DNA from: CALKZN01 sp964633815
GTDB lineage: Bacteria > Pseudomonadota > Gammaproteobacteria > Arenicellales > Arenicellaceae
DNA length: 24,359 nucleotides
Direction: 5' to 3'
Assembly: GCA_964633815.1 (NCBI GenBank)
Contig: CAZWHW010000026.1
Location: forward strand, 1 to 24,359
Part shown: positions 14,677 to 23,032 of the stretch, piece by piece
How the letters are laid out: every line of letters starts with the position of its first letter
Position numbering within the stretch: the stretch's first letter is position 1
The notes under the pieces: model-generated
What the model saw: the letters and a program-made list of their open reading frames with translations, nothing else
The model's database searches: none
What the model was told of the DNA's origin: nothing
Translations under genes and position numbers: made by a program

Positions 14677-17448
14677 GTGGCTAGTTTTCGAAAATTATTT
14701 TTATATGCTGTTTTATGCTGTAGCGTGTTTGTCAGTGTTTCTGCGTATAGTCAGTCTGATCAAACAGGAACAACAGTTCCTCAAACGAAATCCTCGCAGA
14801 AAATTCAAGACATTCGTGTACAAGGATTGAAACAAGTAAGTGATTCAACAGTTTTTGAAAATTTACCAATTGAACTAGATGAAAATTTCACCTCATCTTC
14901 AGCCAGTGAAACAAGCCAGCAGTTGCTTGAAACAGGTCTGTTTCAAGAGGTTGATGTGTTTTTTGAAAAAAATATCGTTTTTATCAAAGTCGTTGAAAAT
15001 GAATCTGTAGCCTCGCAGAAAATTCAAGACATTCGTGTACAAGGATTGAAACAGGTAAGAGAATCAACAGTATTTGAAAATTTAGCAATTAACATCGATG
15101 AAGACTTCACCTCATCTTCAGCCAGTGAAACAACCCAGCAGTTGCTTAAAACAGGGCTATTCCAAGAGGTTGATGTTTTTTTTGAAAAAAATATCGTTTT
15201 TATCAAAGTCGTTGAAAACGAATCTGTAGCCTCGCAAAGAATTCAAGATATTCGTATACAAGGGTTGAAACGGGTAAATGATACAACTGTATTTGAAATT
15301 TTACCAATTGAACTAGATGGAAACTTCACCTCATCTTCAGCCAGTGAAACAATCCGGGAGTTGTTTAAAACAGGGTTGTTTCAAGAGGTTGATGTCTTTT
15401 TTGAAAAAAATATCGTTTTTATTAAAGTCGTCGAAAACGCATCTATTATCAGTATTTCCATTGATGGAAATGAAATTTTTTCTGATGAAGTATTACGAGA
15501 GGTCATGACTGAAAATGGCATTTCCGAAGGTCAAATATTTCGCCCTCAAATTGGTGATGTATTGATCAAAGAATTGAAGCGTCAATATCTAAATGAAGGA
15601 AAATATGCTGCTAGAGTAGACTTAAGTGCAGTCCAAATTGCTGATACACGTATAGCCTTAGATCTTATCGTAGAAGAAGGCGAAACCGCGAAAATTGACA
15701 AGATTACATTCATTGGTAACAAGTTTTTTAGTGATAGAAAGTTGAAGCGCAGTTTTCGTTCTAAAGCAGGACGACGTCTTAGCCCATTTAGTAGGGCGAA
15801 TCGGTATTCACGTTCTAAAGTTACGGCTGACATTGAGAAAATGCGTACTATGTATACCAATGAAGGTTTTGCTGATTTTAAAGTGACATCTTCTCGCGTG
15901 TCTATTAACCCTGAGAAAGACGCAGTTTTTCTAACGCTTTCGGTCGAAGAAGGGCCTCGGTATAAAGTAGAGAGTTTTACTCTAAATGGGCGATTGACTG
16001 TTGATGAGTCTGAATTATTACCACTTGTTGCAATTAGACCAAAAGAGTTTTTTTCCAGTAGAGATGTTCAAACAACGGTTGCAAATATTTCAGCATTTCT
16101 AGCTGATAAAGGGTTCTCAAATGCGCGAGTAGTGCCAGTGCCTGAGTTTAATCCAGAACTCAAAACAGTAAAATATGCTATTAATGTAAATCCGGAAAAA
16201 ACTGTTTTTGTCAGAAGGATTAGCTTTGCGGGTAATAATAAAACTCGAAACAATGTATTGCGACGGGAAATGAAACAGATTGAAGGAGCAGTTTTATCGA
16301 CAAGTAAAGTACAAGAGTCTACACGTAGGCTCAGAAGGTTGAGTTATATTACTCAAGCTGATATTTCGACAGTGCCTGTGCCAGATGATCCTAATCAGGT
16401 TGATTTAGTGGTAAATATTCAAGAAACATCTTCGGCTTCTGTTTCGTTTGGTGGGGGTGTGTCTGGTGATGATGGTGTGATTCTCCAAGCTGCTTACAGT
16501 GAAACCAATTTTCTTGGTACTGGTAGAGCTATCGACTTCCGTCTTGATACCAGTCAGTCTGATCGTTCTTTACAATTAAATTATTTGAACCCTTATATCA
16601 CCCGTTCTGGAATTTCTCGACGTATAGGTTTAATTTTTAATCGTCGTGAGACAGAAGATAATGATACTGCTGAGTTCGTGCAAGATACATTAGGCTTAAA
16701 TGTTAACTATCGTTTTCCATTGGGGAATAATTTATTCTTTAACTTGGGCGGTACTGCCGAACGTATTGATTTAGATTCCACAGACAATACGCCTCCAGAA
16801 TTTGTTGAGTTTATTGATGAAAATCCAGAAAGTGATATTTTTAGAATTAATACTCGATTTGGATATGATTCGCGAGATTCAATTCTTGCGCCAACGAATG
16901 GTTGGTTCGGTTTTGTTAATTTAGAGCTTGCCTTGCCTGGTAGTGATTTAGAATTTTATCGATTGGATGTTAATTCTGATTATTTCTTTCCATTAACCGA
17001 ACGATTTACTTTGAAATCTTCATTTTTATTAAATTTTGGTGATGGTTTTGGCGATACTGATAGTTTGCCATTTTTTAGGAATTATTTTGCAGGTGGGACA
17101 ACAACTGTGAGAGGTTTTCAACCTCGGTCATTAGGGCCGCGTGATTCAACAGAAGATAATGATCCAATTGGTGGTCCAAAGCGTGTAATATTTAATACAA
17201 CCTTATTGGCTCCTATTCCAGGCACTGCAGCTAACGCTGGAAGAATTGGACTGTTTGTTGATTCTGGACAAGTCTTTGCTGATGACGAGAGTATCGATTT
17301 TTCTGAGTTGAGAACTTCAGTTGGAATTAGTTTCAACTTTTTCACACCTATTGGTCCAGTTGCAATTAGCTGGGCAACGCCAGTTGATGAACGTGAAGGT
17401 GATGAAACTGAAAGCCTGCAATTTACTATCGGAAGATTTTTAGATTAA
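14677..17448 (+). CDS. bamA: Outer-membrane assembly factor BamA with triplicated POTRA1
   Basis: Central Omp85 protein of the BAM complex, which inserts beta-barrel proteins into the outer membrane. A signal peptide (about 1-25) precedes three near-identical 73-residue units at 40-112, 113-185 and 186-258. Each is a POTRA1-like domain starting QKIQDIRVQGLK and ending FFEKNIVFIKVVEN. They are followed by POTRA2 (about 259-338), POTRA3 (about 339-428), POTRA4 (about 429-508) and POTRA5 (about 509-585), then the 16-strand barrel with VRGF (811-814) of loop 6. The 923 residues exceed a usual BamA by just the two extra units; 777 would remain. The C-terminus reads GRFLD and lacks the usual final aromatic. 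The start codon is GTG with GGGAG upstream. Confidence 0.97.
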   Translation: MASFRKLFLYAVLCCSVFVSVSAYSQSDQTGTTVPQTKSSQKIQDIRVQGLKQVSDSTVFENLPIELDENFTSSSASETSQQLLETGLFQEVDVFFEKNIVFIKVVENESVASQKIQDIRVQGLKQVRESTVFENLAINIDEDFTSSSASETTQQLLKTGLFQEVDVFFEKNIVFIKVVENESVASQRIQDIRIQGLKRVNDTTVFEILPIELDGNFTSSSASETIRELFKTGLFQEVDVFFEKNIVFIKVVENASIISISIDGNEIFSDEVLREVMTENGISEGQIFRPQIGDVLIKELKRQYLNEGKYAARVDLSAVQIADTRIALDLIVEEGETAKIDKITFIGNKFFSDRKLKRSFRSKAGRRLSPFSRANRYSRSKVTADIEKMRTMYTNEGFADFKVTSSRVSINPEKDAVFLTLSVEEGPRYKVESFTLNGRLTVDESELLPLVAIRPKEFFSSRDVQTTVANISAFLADKGFSNARVVPVPEFNPELKTVKYAINVNPEKTVFVRRISFAGNNKTRNNVLRREMKQIEGAVLSTSKVQESTRRLRRLSYITQADISTVPVPDDPNQVDLVVNIQETSSASVSFGGGVSGDDGVILQAAYSETNFLGTGRAIDFRLDTSQSDRSLQLNYLNPYITRSGISRRIGLIFNRRETEDNDTAEFVQDTLGLNVNYRFPLGNNLFFNLGGTAERIDLDSTDNTPPEFVEFIDENPESDIFRINTRFGYDSRDSILAPTNGWFGFVNLELALPGSDLEFYRLDVNSDYFFPLTERFTLKSSFLLNFGDGFGDTDSLPFFRNYFAGGTTTVRGFQPRSLGPRDSTEDNDPIGGPKRVIFNTTLLAPIPGTAANAGRIGLFVDSGQVFADDESIDFSELRTSVGISFNFFTPIGPVAISWATPVDEREGDETESLQFTIGRFLD
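14794..15450 (+). repeat. Three tandem 219-bp repeats in bamA
   Basis: Units run 14794-15012, 15013-15231 and 15232-15450, each exactly 73 codons and in frame. By hand count, units 1 and 2 differ at 18 of 219 positions and units 1 and 3 at about 30, so similarity extends to silent positions. The copies are diverged enough that they are not an assembly duplicate, yet close enough to suggest recent duplication or ongoing gene conversion. Confidence 0.95.
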
Positions 17449-17455
17449 ATATTAA

Positions 17456-17980
17456 ATGAGAAATTATATGTGTTTTATGAAGAAATTATTTTTATGTCTT
17501 AGTTTGGTGGCGACAGTCTCAATAGCGCAAGCTCAAACTGCGTCTCTTAAGATTGGTTATTTTAATTTAGTTCAAGTTATGGCTAATATTCCTCAAGCCA
17601 AAACAGCAGAAAAGCGATTGGCTGATGAATTTGCTCAGCGCAAGACTAAATTAGAACAAACTGACAGTGAGCTTAAAAAAAATTCGGATGAGCTAAAACG
17701 TGACGCTTTAGTTTTATCTGCGGCTGAACAAGAAGCTAAGAAACGCGATTTACGCAATCGAAGTCGAGAATTTAAATTGCTGCTCGAAGAGTATCAAGAA
17801 GACTTGGCTTTACGTCAGAACCAAGAAACAGCGGCATTGCAAAAATTGGTTCGCCAAGCTGTATTGGAGATCGCTAAAGAAGAACAATTTGATTTGATCA
17901 TTGATCAAGGTGCAGTGTTGTTTGCCAGTGAAAAAATTAATATTACCGCAGCTGTTCTAAAGCGTTTGCAAAAGCAGTAA
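17456..17980 (+). CDS. skp: Periplasmic chaperone Skp / OmpH family
   Basis: Holdase that carries unfolded outer-membrane proteins through the periplasm to BamA, encoded directly upstream. A signal peptide is clear (MKKLFLCLSLVATVSIAQAQ) and the mature chain is highly charged and helical (about 60-135), as expected for the long arms of the trimer. The start is uncertain: the frame opens at 17456, but ATG 17477 gives the more typical signal peptide. The length of 167-174 residues is slightly above the Escherichia coli protein. It lies 7 bases after bamA; the next gene is fabZ, not lpxD. Confidence 0.93.
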   Translation: MRNYMCFMKKLFLCLSLVATVSIAQAQTASLKIGYFNLVQVMANIPQAKTAEKRLADEFAQRKTKLEQTDSELKKNSDELKRDALVLSAAEQEAKKRDLRNRSREFKLLLEEYQEDLALRQNQETAALQKLVRQAVLEIAKEEQFDLIIDQGAVLFASEKINITAAVLKRLQKQ

Positions 17981-18028
17981 ATGAATTGCACAGCTAAAGA
18001 TTTTACTACTTTTAAGAATTAAATATTT

Positions 18029-18472
18029 ATGAAAACATTAGATATTCAAGATATAAAAAACCTTCTACCTCATCGTTATCCCTTTTTATTGGTCGATCGT
18101 GTGACAGATTCGGTTGTTGGCGAAAGATTAACAGCAATTAAAAACGTCACAGTAAATGAACCTTTCTTCGGGGGTCACTTTCCGCATCGTCCTGTCATGC
18201 CGGGAGTATTAATTCTTGAAGCGATGGCACAATCCAGTGCCATTTTGGCTAGTTTTGATCTAGATAAAATCGATAATATAAATCGTTTATATTATTTTGT
18301 TGGCATTGATAAAGCGCGTTTCAAGCGTCCAGTTGAGCCAGGCGATCAATTAGTTTTTGAGGTGAAACTCGTTAGACGAATCAAAAATATGTGGAAATGT
18401 GAAGGTGTAGCAACTGTTGATGGTGAATTGGCGGCTAAAGCTGAACTAATGTTCACTTATCAAGACGTCTAA
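18029..18472 (+). CDS. fabZ: 3-hydroxyacyl-ACP dehydratase FabZ
   Basis: Dehydrates beta-hydroxyacyl-ACP in fatty-acid elongation and competes with lipid A synthesis for 3-hydroxymyristoyl-ACP. The 147-residue hotdog-fold protein has LPHRYPFLLVDRV, the catalytic H50 in GGHFPHRPVMPGV and E64 in LILEAMAQ. It normally follows lpxD; here it directly follows skp (48 bp gap) and precedes lpxA by 17 bp. Confidence 0.98.
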   Translation: MKTLDIQDIKNLLPHRYPFLLVDRVTDSVVGERLTAIKNVTVNEPFFGGHFPHRPVMPGVLILEAMAQSSAILASFDLDKIDNINRLYYFVGIDKARFKRPVEPGDQLVFEVKLVRRIKNMWKCEGVATVDGELAAKAELMFTYQDV

Positions 18473-18489
18473 ATATAGAAAATATTAGA

Positions 18490-19260
18490 ATGATTCATTC
18501 ATCAGCAATTATCGAATCTGGTGCCAAAATTGGTAAAAATGTTAGTGTTGGCGCTTTTAGTTATATTGGTGCAGATGTTGAAGTTGGCGACAATACGATT
18601 ATTGCGTCACATGTTGTTATTGAAGGAAACACAAAAATTGGTTATAACAATCATATCTATCAATTTGCTTCTATTGGAGCACAGCCGCAATCTATCGCAT
18701 ATGATGGTGAGCCAACTAAGGTTGAAATAGGCAATAACAATATTTTACGAGAATATGTCACTATCAATCGTGGGACCCCAGATGATAGAGGGCTGACAAG
18801 TATTGGCAATGATAATTTTTTGATGGCTTATGTGCACATTGCTCATGATTGTGAATTAGGCTCAAATATTGTCTTTGCAAATTGTGCTAGTTTGGCGGGT
18901 CATGTCAAAGTTGAAGATTTTGTTATTATGGGCGGCTTTTCTCTTGTGCATCAGTTTTGTAGGGTGGGTGCTCATTGTATAACAGGCATTGGCTCAGTTT
19001 GTATTCAAGATGTTCCTCCATTTATGTTAGCCGCTGGCAATAAAGCAATCACCCATGGAATAAATGTTAAAGGTTTACGACGAAGGGATTTTTCTAGTGA
19101 AGATATTAATCAACTGAAAAAAGCTTATAAAATTATTTATCGCTCAGGTTTGACTACTAAATCTGCAATTGAAGAAATTCGAAAAAAAGAATGGACATCT
19201 ACACATGTCGAATACCTAATGGAATTTTTTGATAATAGTCAGCGTGGCGTTATTCGATAA
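18490..19260 (+). CDS. lpxA: UDP-N-acetylglucosamine acyltransferase LpxA
   Basis: First enzyme of lipid A synthesis, transferring a 3-hydroxyacyl chain from ACP to UDP-GlcNAc. The N-terminal two-thirds is a left-handed beta-helix built of hexapeptide repeats (I-G-x-x-x-x pattern). The catalytic histidine is the second His of HIAHDC (H119). The C-terminal helical part has GLRRRDFS. The 256-residue length is close to the Escherichia coli enzyme (262). The chain-length specificity cannot be judged reliably from sequence here. No strong Shine-Dalgarno is evident. Confidence 0.98.
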   Translation: MIHSSAIIESGAKIGKNVSVGAFSYIGADVEVGDNTIIASHVVIEGNTKIGYNNHIYQFASIGAQPQSIAYDGEPTKVEIGNNNILREYVTINRGTPDDRGLTSIGNDNFLMAYVHIAHDCELGSNIVFANCASLAGHVKVEDFVIMGGFSLVHQFCRVGAHCITGIGSVCIQDVPPFMLAAGNKAITHGINVKGLRRRDFSSEDINQLKKAYKIIYRSGLTTKSAIEEIRKKEWTSTHVEYLMEFFDNSQRGVIR

Positions 19261-19313
19261 TACCTATTTCAGTACTCGATCATCCAATGATGTCAAATGG
19301 GTGAATTGACATT

Positions 19314-20492
19314 GTGAAAAAACATCTCAAAATTGCCATCGTAGCTGGAGAAACATCTGGAGATATTCTTGGCGCTGGTTTGATTCGTGAATTGAACGCT
19401 CAAAGCAATCTAGAAATTGAGTTTTCGGGGATAGGTGGCGAACAAATGGCAAAAGAAGGTTTTGTTAGTGATGCAGAAATGGAAAAGCTTTCGATTATGG
19501 GTTTTGAAGGTTTGTGGGGAAATCTCAGAGAGATTTTATCTATACGCAAAAATTTAGAAAAACGTCTCAAGTCTGACCCGCCAGATGTTTTTATTGGTAT
19601 CGATGTGCCTGATTTCAATTTAACGCTAGAGTTACGTTTGAGAAAAGCAGGCATCAAAACCGTTCACTACGTTAGTCCAACGGTCTGGGCTTGGCGAAGC
19701 TATCGAATTCATAAAATCCGCAAAGCAGTATCATTGATGCTGACATTGTTTCCTTTTGAGAAAAAATACTATCAAGAAAATAATGTTCCTGTGGAATATG
19801 TAGGTCATCCCATTGCGAAAAAATTAACCCCACTAATTAATGAAAGTGAAATTGATCCAGAGATTTTACAATTTAGGCAAGCGCATAAAAACCAACAATG
19901 TATTGCTATTCTGCCAGGTAGTCGTCGCAGTGAAATCAAAGCTTTAGGTCAATTGTTCTTAGATACTGTTAAGACTATTCATCAGCGCGAACCAAGCAGC
20001 ATTTTCTTGCTTCCTGTGGCAAATAAATCCGTAGGAGAGATGCTGCAAGAGATGCTCTCTGAGCATCCTAATCAAGAATATCTTGAGGAATGTTTATATT
20101 TTTTTCATGGTGAGCACTCGGCGGATATCATGCGTATTAGCGATGTGGTTTTATTGGCATCTGGTACAGCCGCCTTAGAGTCAGCATTGTTGGCAAAACC
20201 TACTGTGGTGGCTTATAAATTATCGCCTATCACCTCTTTATTTGTGCGCTTTACCACAACAGTGAAACATTTTTCCATGCCCAATCATTTATTGAAAAAA
20301 CCTATTGTGCCGGAGTTTATGCAGTCAAATGCTACAGCGATAAATTTATCTAATGCAGTGTTAAGTTATTTACAGGATGAAAATGTATACGCAGAAACTG
20401 CACAGCAGTTGGCGAGTATTCATGAAAAACTTGATAAGAATTCTGATCGTCGTGCCGCAAGTGCTGTATTAGCTCACATTACAAAGTCATAA
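19314..20492 (+). CDS. lpxB: Lipid-A-disaccharide synthase LpxB
   Basis: Joins UDP-2,3-diacylglucosamine to lipid X to form the beta-1',6 disaccharide of lipid A, at the inner face of the inner membrane. Motifs visible: AGETSGDILGAGLI at the N-terminus, FIGIDVPDFN, YVSPTVWAWR, ILPGSRRSEI and ASGTAALESALLAKPTVVAYK. The length of 392 is normal. The start is GTG, 53 bp after lpxA and 15 bp before rnhB. Confidence 0.97.
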   Translation: MKKHLKIAIVAGETSGDILGAGLIRELNAQSNLEIEFSGIGGEQMAKEGFVSDAEMEKLSIMGFEGLWGNLREILSIRKNLEKRLKSDPPDVFIGIDVPDFNLTLELRLRKAGIKTVHYVSPTVWAWRSYRIHKIRKAVSLMLTLFPFEKKYYQENNVPVEYVGHPIAKKLTPLINESEIDPEILQFRQAHKNQQCIAILPGSRRSEIKALGQLFLDTVKTIHQREPSSIFLLPVANKSVGEMLQEMLSEHPNQEYLEECLYFFHGEHSADIMRISDVVLLASGTAALESALLAKPTVVAYKLSPITSLFVRFTTTVKHFSMPNHLLKKPIVPEFMQSNATAINLSNAVLSYLQDENVYAETAQQLASIHEKLDKNSDRRAASAVLAHITKS

Positions 20493-20507
20493 AAGAAAAC
20501 AGAGAAA

Positions 20508-21238
20508 ATGCAAGGAGAGCAGAAAATCATTGCAGGGGTTGATGAGGTTGGGCGCGGTCCATTAATTGGTTCGGTTGTTGCCGCTGCCTGTATTTTGCCT
20601 GACACATATGAATTGCCCGGTTTGATGGATTCGAAAAAGGTATCAGAAAAGAAACGTGCTATTTTAAATGAGTTGATCCTAGAACAATCAGTTGCTTGGT
20701 CAATCGCAGAAGCGACGGCAGCAGAGGTTGATAAAATTAATGTGTTGCAAGCTAGTCTATTGGCGATGAAGCGGGCAGTAGAACAGCTCGGTACTCAACC
20801 CACTCTAGTTTTGGTTGATGGCAATAAACTGCCACAATGGCAATATAAAGCTCAAGCTATNNNNNNNNNNNNNNNNNNNNNNNNNNNNNNNNNNNNNNNN
20901 NNNNNNNNNNNNNNNNNNNNNNNNNNNNNNNNNNNNNNNNNNNNNNNNNNNNNNNNNNNNTAGTTTTGGTTGATGGCAATAAACTGCCACAATGGCAATA
21001 TAAAGCTCAAGCTATTGTCGGCGGCGATGGCTCCGAACCAGCTATTTCCGCAGCCTCTATTTTGGCGAAAGTGTACCGAGATCAGCAAATGATTGAGTTG
21101 GCTCAACAGCATCCAGAATACGGTTTTGAAAAACATAAAGGTTATCCCACTAAGCAGCACCTAGCTGCAATCCATGAACATGGTATTTTGCTTGAACATC
21201 GCAAATCATTCGGGCCAGTGAAAAAGCTATTTGAATGA
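20508..21238 (+). CDS. rnhB: Ribonuclease HII, interrupted by an assembly gap
   Basis: Removes ribonucleotides and RNA in RNA-DNA hybrids. The N-terminal part has the active-site IAGVDEVGRGPLIGSV (D12, E13) and LVDGNKLP; the C-terminal part has PAISAASILAKVYRD and KGYPTKQHLAAI. A run of 100 N (20861-20960) splits the gene, and the 55 bases before it are repeated exactly after it. Removing the N run and one copy joins the halves in frame into 191 residues, close to the usual length (198 in Escherichia coli), with an intact catalytic core. The gene is therefore judged complete and the break artificial. Confidence 0.93.
20806..20860 (+). repeat. 55-bp duplicate, left of the gap
   Basis: Identical over all 55 bases to 20961-21015. 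It occurs exactly at the edges of the N run, as expected for two contig ends that overlap but were scaffolded without merging. Confidence 0.97.
20861..20960. other. Run of 100 N (scaffold gap)
   Basis: One hundred consecutive N inside rnhB. The round length is a usual placeholder for a gap of unknown size. Since both edges carry the same 55 bases and the gene rejoins in frame when they are merged, the true gap is probably zero. Confidence 0.97.
20961..21015 (+). repeat. 55-bp duplicate, right of the gap
   Basis: Second copy of the 55-base segment at 20806-20860, beginning at the first base after the N run. See the left copy; together they mark an unmerged contig overlap. Confidence 0.97.
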
Positions 21239-21313
21239 GCTATTATTTTCATCATAAAAGATTTTTCAAAAAAATTGAAATACACCAATTTTGTAGAGGA
21301 CATAAATTAATTA

Positions 21314-22198
21314 ATGCTAAATCAAATCCAAAAACGGTTACAAAAATTCTTTTTGGTAGATCATTTGGACGTACAGCAAACCCCTGTCAATGGTGGGGAT
21401 ATTCATCAAAACTATATTTTGCATCTTTCAGGTGTGGCTGGTGTTCCTGAGAAAGTTTTTGCAAAGATAAATTCAGGTGCTGATATGCAAGTTCTTAAAT
21501 CTGAATTTGAGGCTTTGCAAGTCATTAATCAATTATTGCCGAACGTGTATCCAAAACCATTATTAATTGAAAAGTATGACGGGCAGAGTGCATTAGTTAT
21601 AGAGTTTCATGAAATAGGTTCTTTAACTAGGTTTAATAGTCCAGAGGTAGGTACAGTATTAGCTAGACAACATCAAATTATACATGAACAATTTGGTTGG
21701 GTTAGTGATAACTATATTGGCTTAACACCGCAGAAGAATGAATGGTGTTCTTTATGGGTAGATTTCTTTCGGGAGCAACGATTAATACCTATATTAGCTT
21801 TTGCAAAAGAAAAGAGTTTGAGTGATTCATCCGCGAAGAAAATTGAACTGCTTATTGATAAGCTCGATGTATTGTTAAATCATAAGGTTGTGCCTAGTTT
21901 GGTTCATGGCGATTTGTGGTCAGGTAATTTGGGTATAGATAGACAAACCAATCGCCCCATTTTGTTTGATCCTGCGCCATACTTTGGTGATCGTGAAACT
22001 GATATAGCCATGACTGAACTGTTTGGTAAGCAGCCAATGGAGTTTTATCAGGCTTATCAAGAAGTGTTGCCAACTGAGGCCGGTTATGAACAGAGAAAGC
22101 ATGTATACAATTTATATCATGCGCTGAATCACGTCGTTTTATTTGGAAGTTCTTATCAAGGTTTGGTTGATAACTGTTTGCAGGCGATTGACGTATGA
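21314..22198 (+). CDS. Fructosamine kinase family protein (FN3K/YniA-like)
   Basis: Small-molecule kinase of the aminoglycoside-phosphotransferase-like fold; characterised relatives phosphorylate ketosamines formed by protein glycation so that the adduct falls off. The 294-residue product is of family length. Visible features are the N-terminal TPVNGGDIHQNYIL loop, the FGWVSDNYIGLTPQKN region, the catalytic HGDLWSGN motif (near residue 200) and the metal-binding FDPAPYFGDRETDIAM. It lies 75 bp after rnhB, outside the usual cluster order. Upstream AGAGGA is about 14 bases from the ATG. The physiological substrate is not known. Confidence 0.92.
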   Translation: MLNQIQKRLQKFFLVDHLDVQQTPVNGGDIHQNYILHLSGVAGVPEKVFAKINSGADMQVLKSEFEALQVINQLLPNVYPKPLLIEKYDGQSALVIEFHEIGSLTRFNSPEVGTVLARQHQIIHEQFGWVSDNYIGLTPQKNEWCSLWVDFFREQRLIPILAFAKEKSLSDSSAKKIELLIDKLDVLLNHKVVPSLVHGDLWSGNLGIDRQTNRPILFDPAPYFGDRETDIAMTELFGKQPMEFYQAYQEVLPTEAGYEQRKHVYNLYHALNHVVLFGSSYQGLVDNCLQAIDV

Positions 22199-22646
22199 AC
22201 CTTTCTTCAAAGAGAGTGAACTTAAAAATGAACCTTGAATGTTTGTTGGAGTATTTAAGCTTTCATTATTCAATATAAATTAAATGTAATTTAAAATTAT
22301 TTGATGTTTTTTTTAGTCCACTATGAGCAAATAAATCAATAGTTGTGATATTTATTTTTCAATAATAGGGTGTAAAAATGAAAAAGATCGTTAATATCTA
22401 AATAACCATGATTGTCAGTTATGCTCATTGAGTTGATTTGTTTTTCTAATAATGAATCATAGTTTGAAAGGTATACGCAGCTTTGGATAAGTGAAAATGG
22501 TATTTATCTATTATAGGGGGCTAGTAAGGGTTTTGGATTAAGGGTTGATAAGGTGACAAGATAGTTTTGCAAGAGAACAAATAATAACAATTGTTTAGTG
22601 TTGGCAGGATAAAACAATATGTGCAGAGAATATAACGAGGATAAAA
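22199..22646. other. Gene-poor, AT-rich stretch
   Basis: About 450 bp without a convincing gene. It is AT-rich and includes a short palindrome AACAATTGTT (22586-22595). On the minus strand a 54-codon open stretch (22336-22503) contains a 30-codon ATG frame (22336-22428) that could be a decayed gene. I see no clear terminator for the preceding kinase gene. It marks the boundary between the conserved block and the accessory right end. Confidence 0.6.
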
Positions 22647-22787
22647 ATGGCTTTTGCACATGAAATTATTTCAGGAGATGATCGAGAAAAATATAATCTA
22701 GATGCATTGATTGAAGGTCAAAAAAACAAGATTAACGCTGTTTTTAAGTATGGAGATAGGGGTATTTATAGTTTCAATCGAGTTTGA
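22647..22787 (+). pseudogene. Short ORF, probable N-terminal gene fragment (46 residues)
   Basis: Starts with ATG preceded by a good GAGGA Shine-Dalgarno and encodes 46 residues beginning MAFAHEIISGDDREKYNLDALIE. The opening resembles, from memory and unchecked, the start of small accessory proteins with a SxEDxEKYxLxxL pattern. The last residues run into the TGACCCTATTG repeat, where the stop codon falls, suggesting truncation by insertion or deletion. It might instead be a genuine small protein. Confidence 0.4.
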
Positions 22788-22821
22788 CCCTATTGATTTT
22801 TTATTGGGGCTGACCCTATTG
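22785..22821. repeat. Paired TGACCCTATTG direct repeats (mobile-element debris)
   Basis: TGACCCTATTG occurs at 22785-22795 and again at 22811-22821, 26 bp apart, separated by an AT-rich spacer. On the minus strand they read CAATAGGGTCA. Repeats of this type are, in my recollection, common beside REP-associated (IS200-like) transposase genes, but no transposase is present here. It lies between two truncated gene starts. Confidence 0.45.
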
Positions 22822-22882
22822 GTTGCTGCTATTGGTTGAAATAAATTTGATTAGAGAAACATTTACAAAAAGGAACTAAATT

Positions 22883-23032
22883 ATGAGTTTTTATGAAATT
22901 TACCAAGCATCATTATTGGCACAAGCTAATTACGCGTTAAATCTTAGTAGTGGTTTGTCAGGTAGTCAATTAGTTACAAGGTTAACTTTTCCAGAAGCTG
23001 GAATGAGTTGTACATGGAGAGAGAGATGGTAG
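22883..23032 (+). pseudogene. Truncated N-terminus of a lipase/RTX-type paralogue (49 residues)
   Basis: ATG preceded by AAGGAA; encodes 49 residues and stops at TAG. Its opening, EIYQASLLAQANYALNL, aligns with EIFNAALLSQAAYADDL at the start of the large ORF at 23577, so it is a paralogue fragment. The continuation (SSGLSGSQLV, then AGMS) has the look of the helical leader of that family, and the catalytic body is missing. Its last bases overlap the start of the next gene. A deletion of the body between two tandem copies is the simplest explanation. Confidence 0.65.

Noticed and set aside
14794..15450. The bamA repeat as an assembly duplication
   Set aside because: The three units differ from each other at many positions, including coding changes, so they cannot be copies of one sequenced stretch.
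20861..20960. A real insertion or mobile element disrupting rnhB
   Set aside because: The exact 55-bp duplication is far longer than transposon target-site duplications, and merging restores a normal gene; an assembly gap explains it better.
22336..22503. Minus-strand 54-codon open stretch with a 30-codon ATG frame
   Set aside because: Too short, without a recognised motif or convincing ribosome-binding site; could be a gene remnant but cannot be told from chance in AT-rich sequence.
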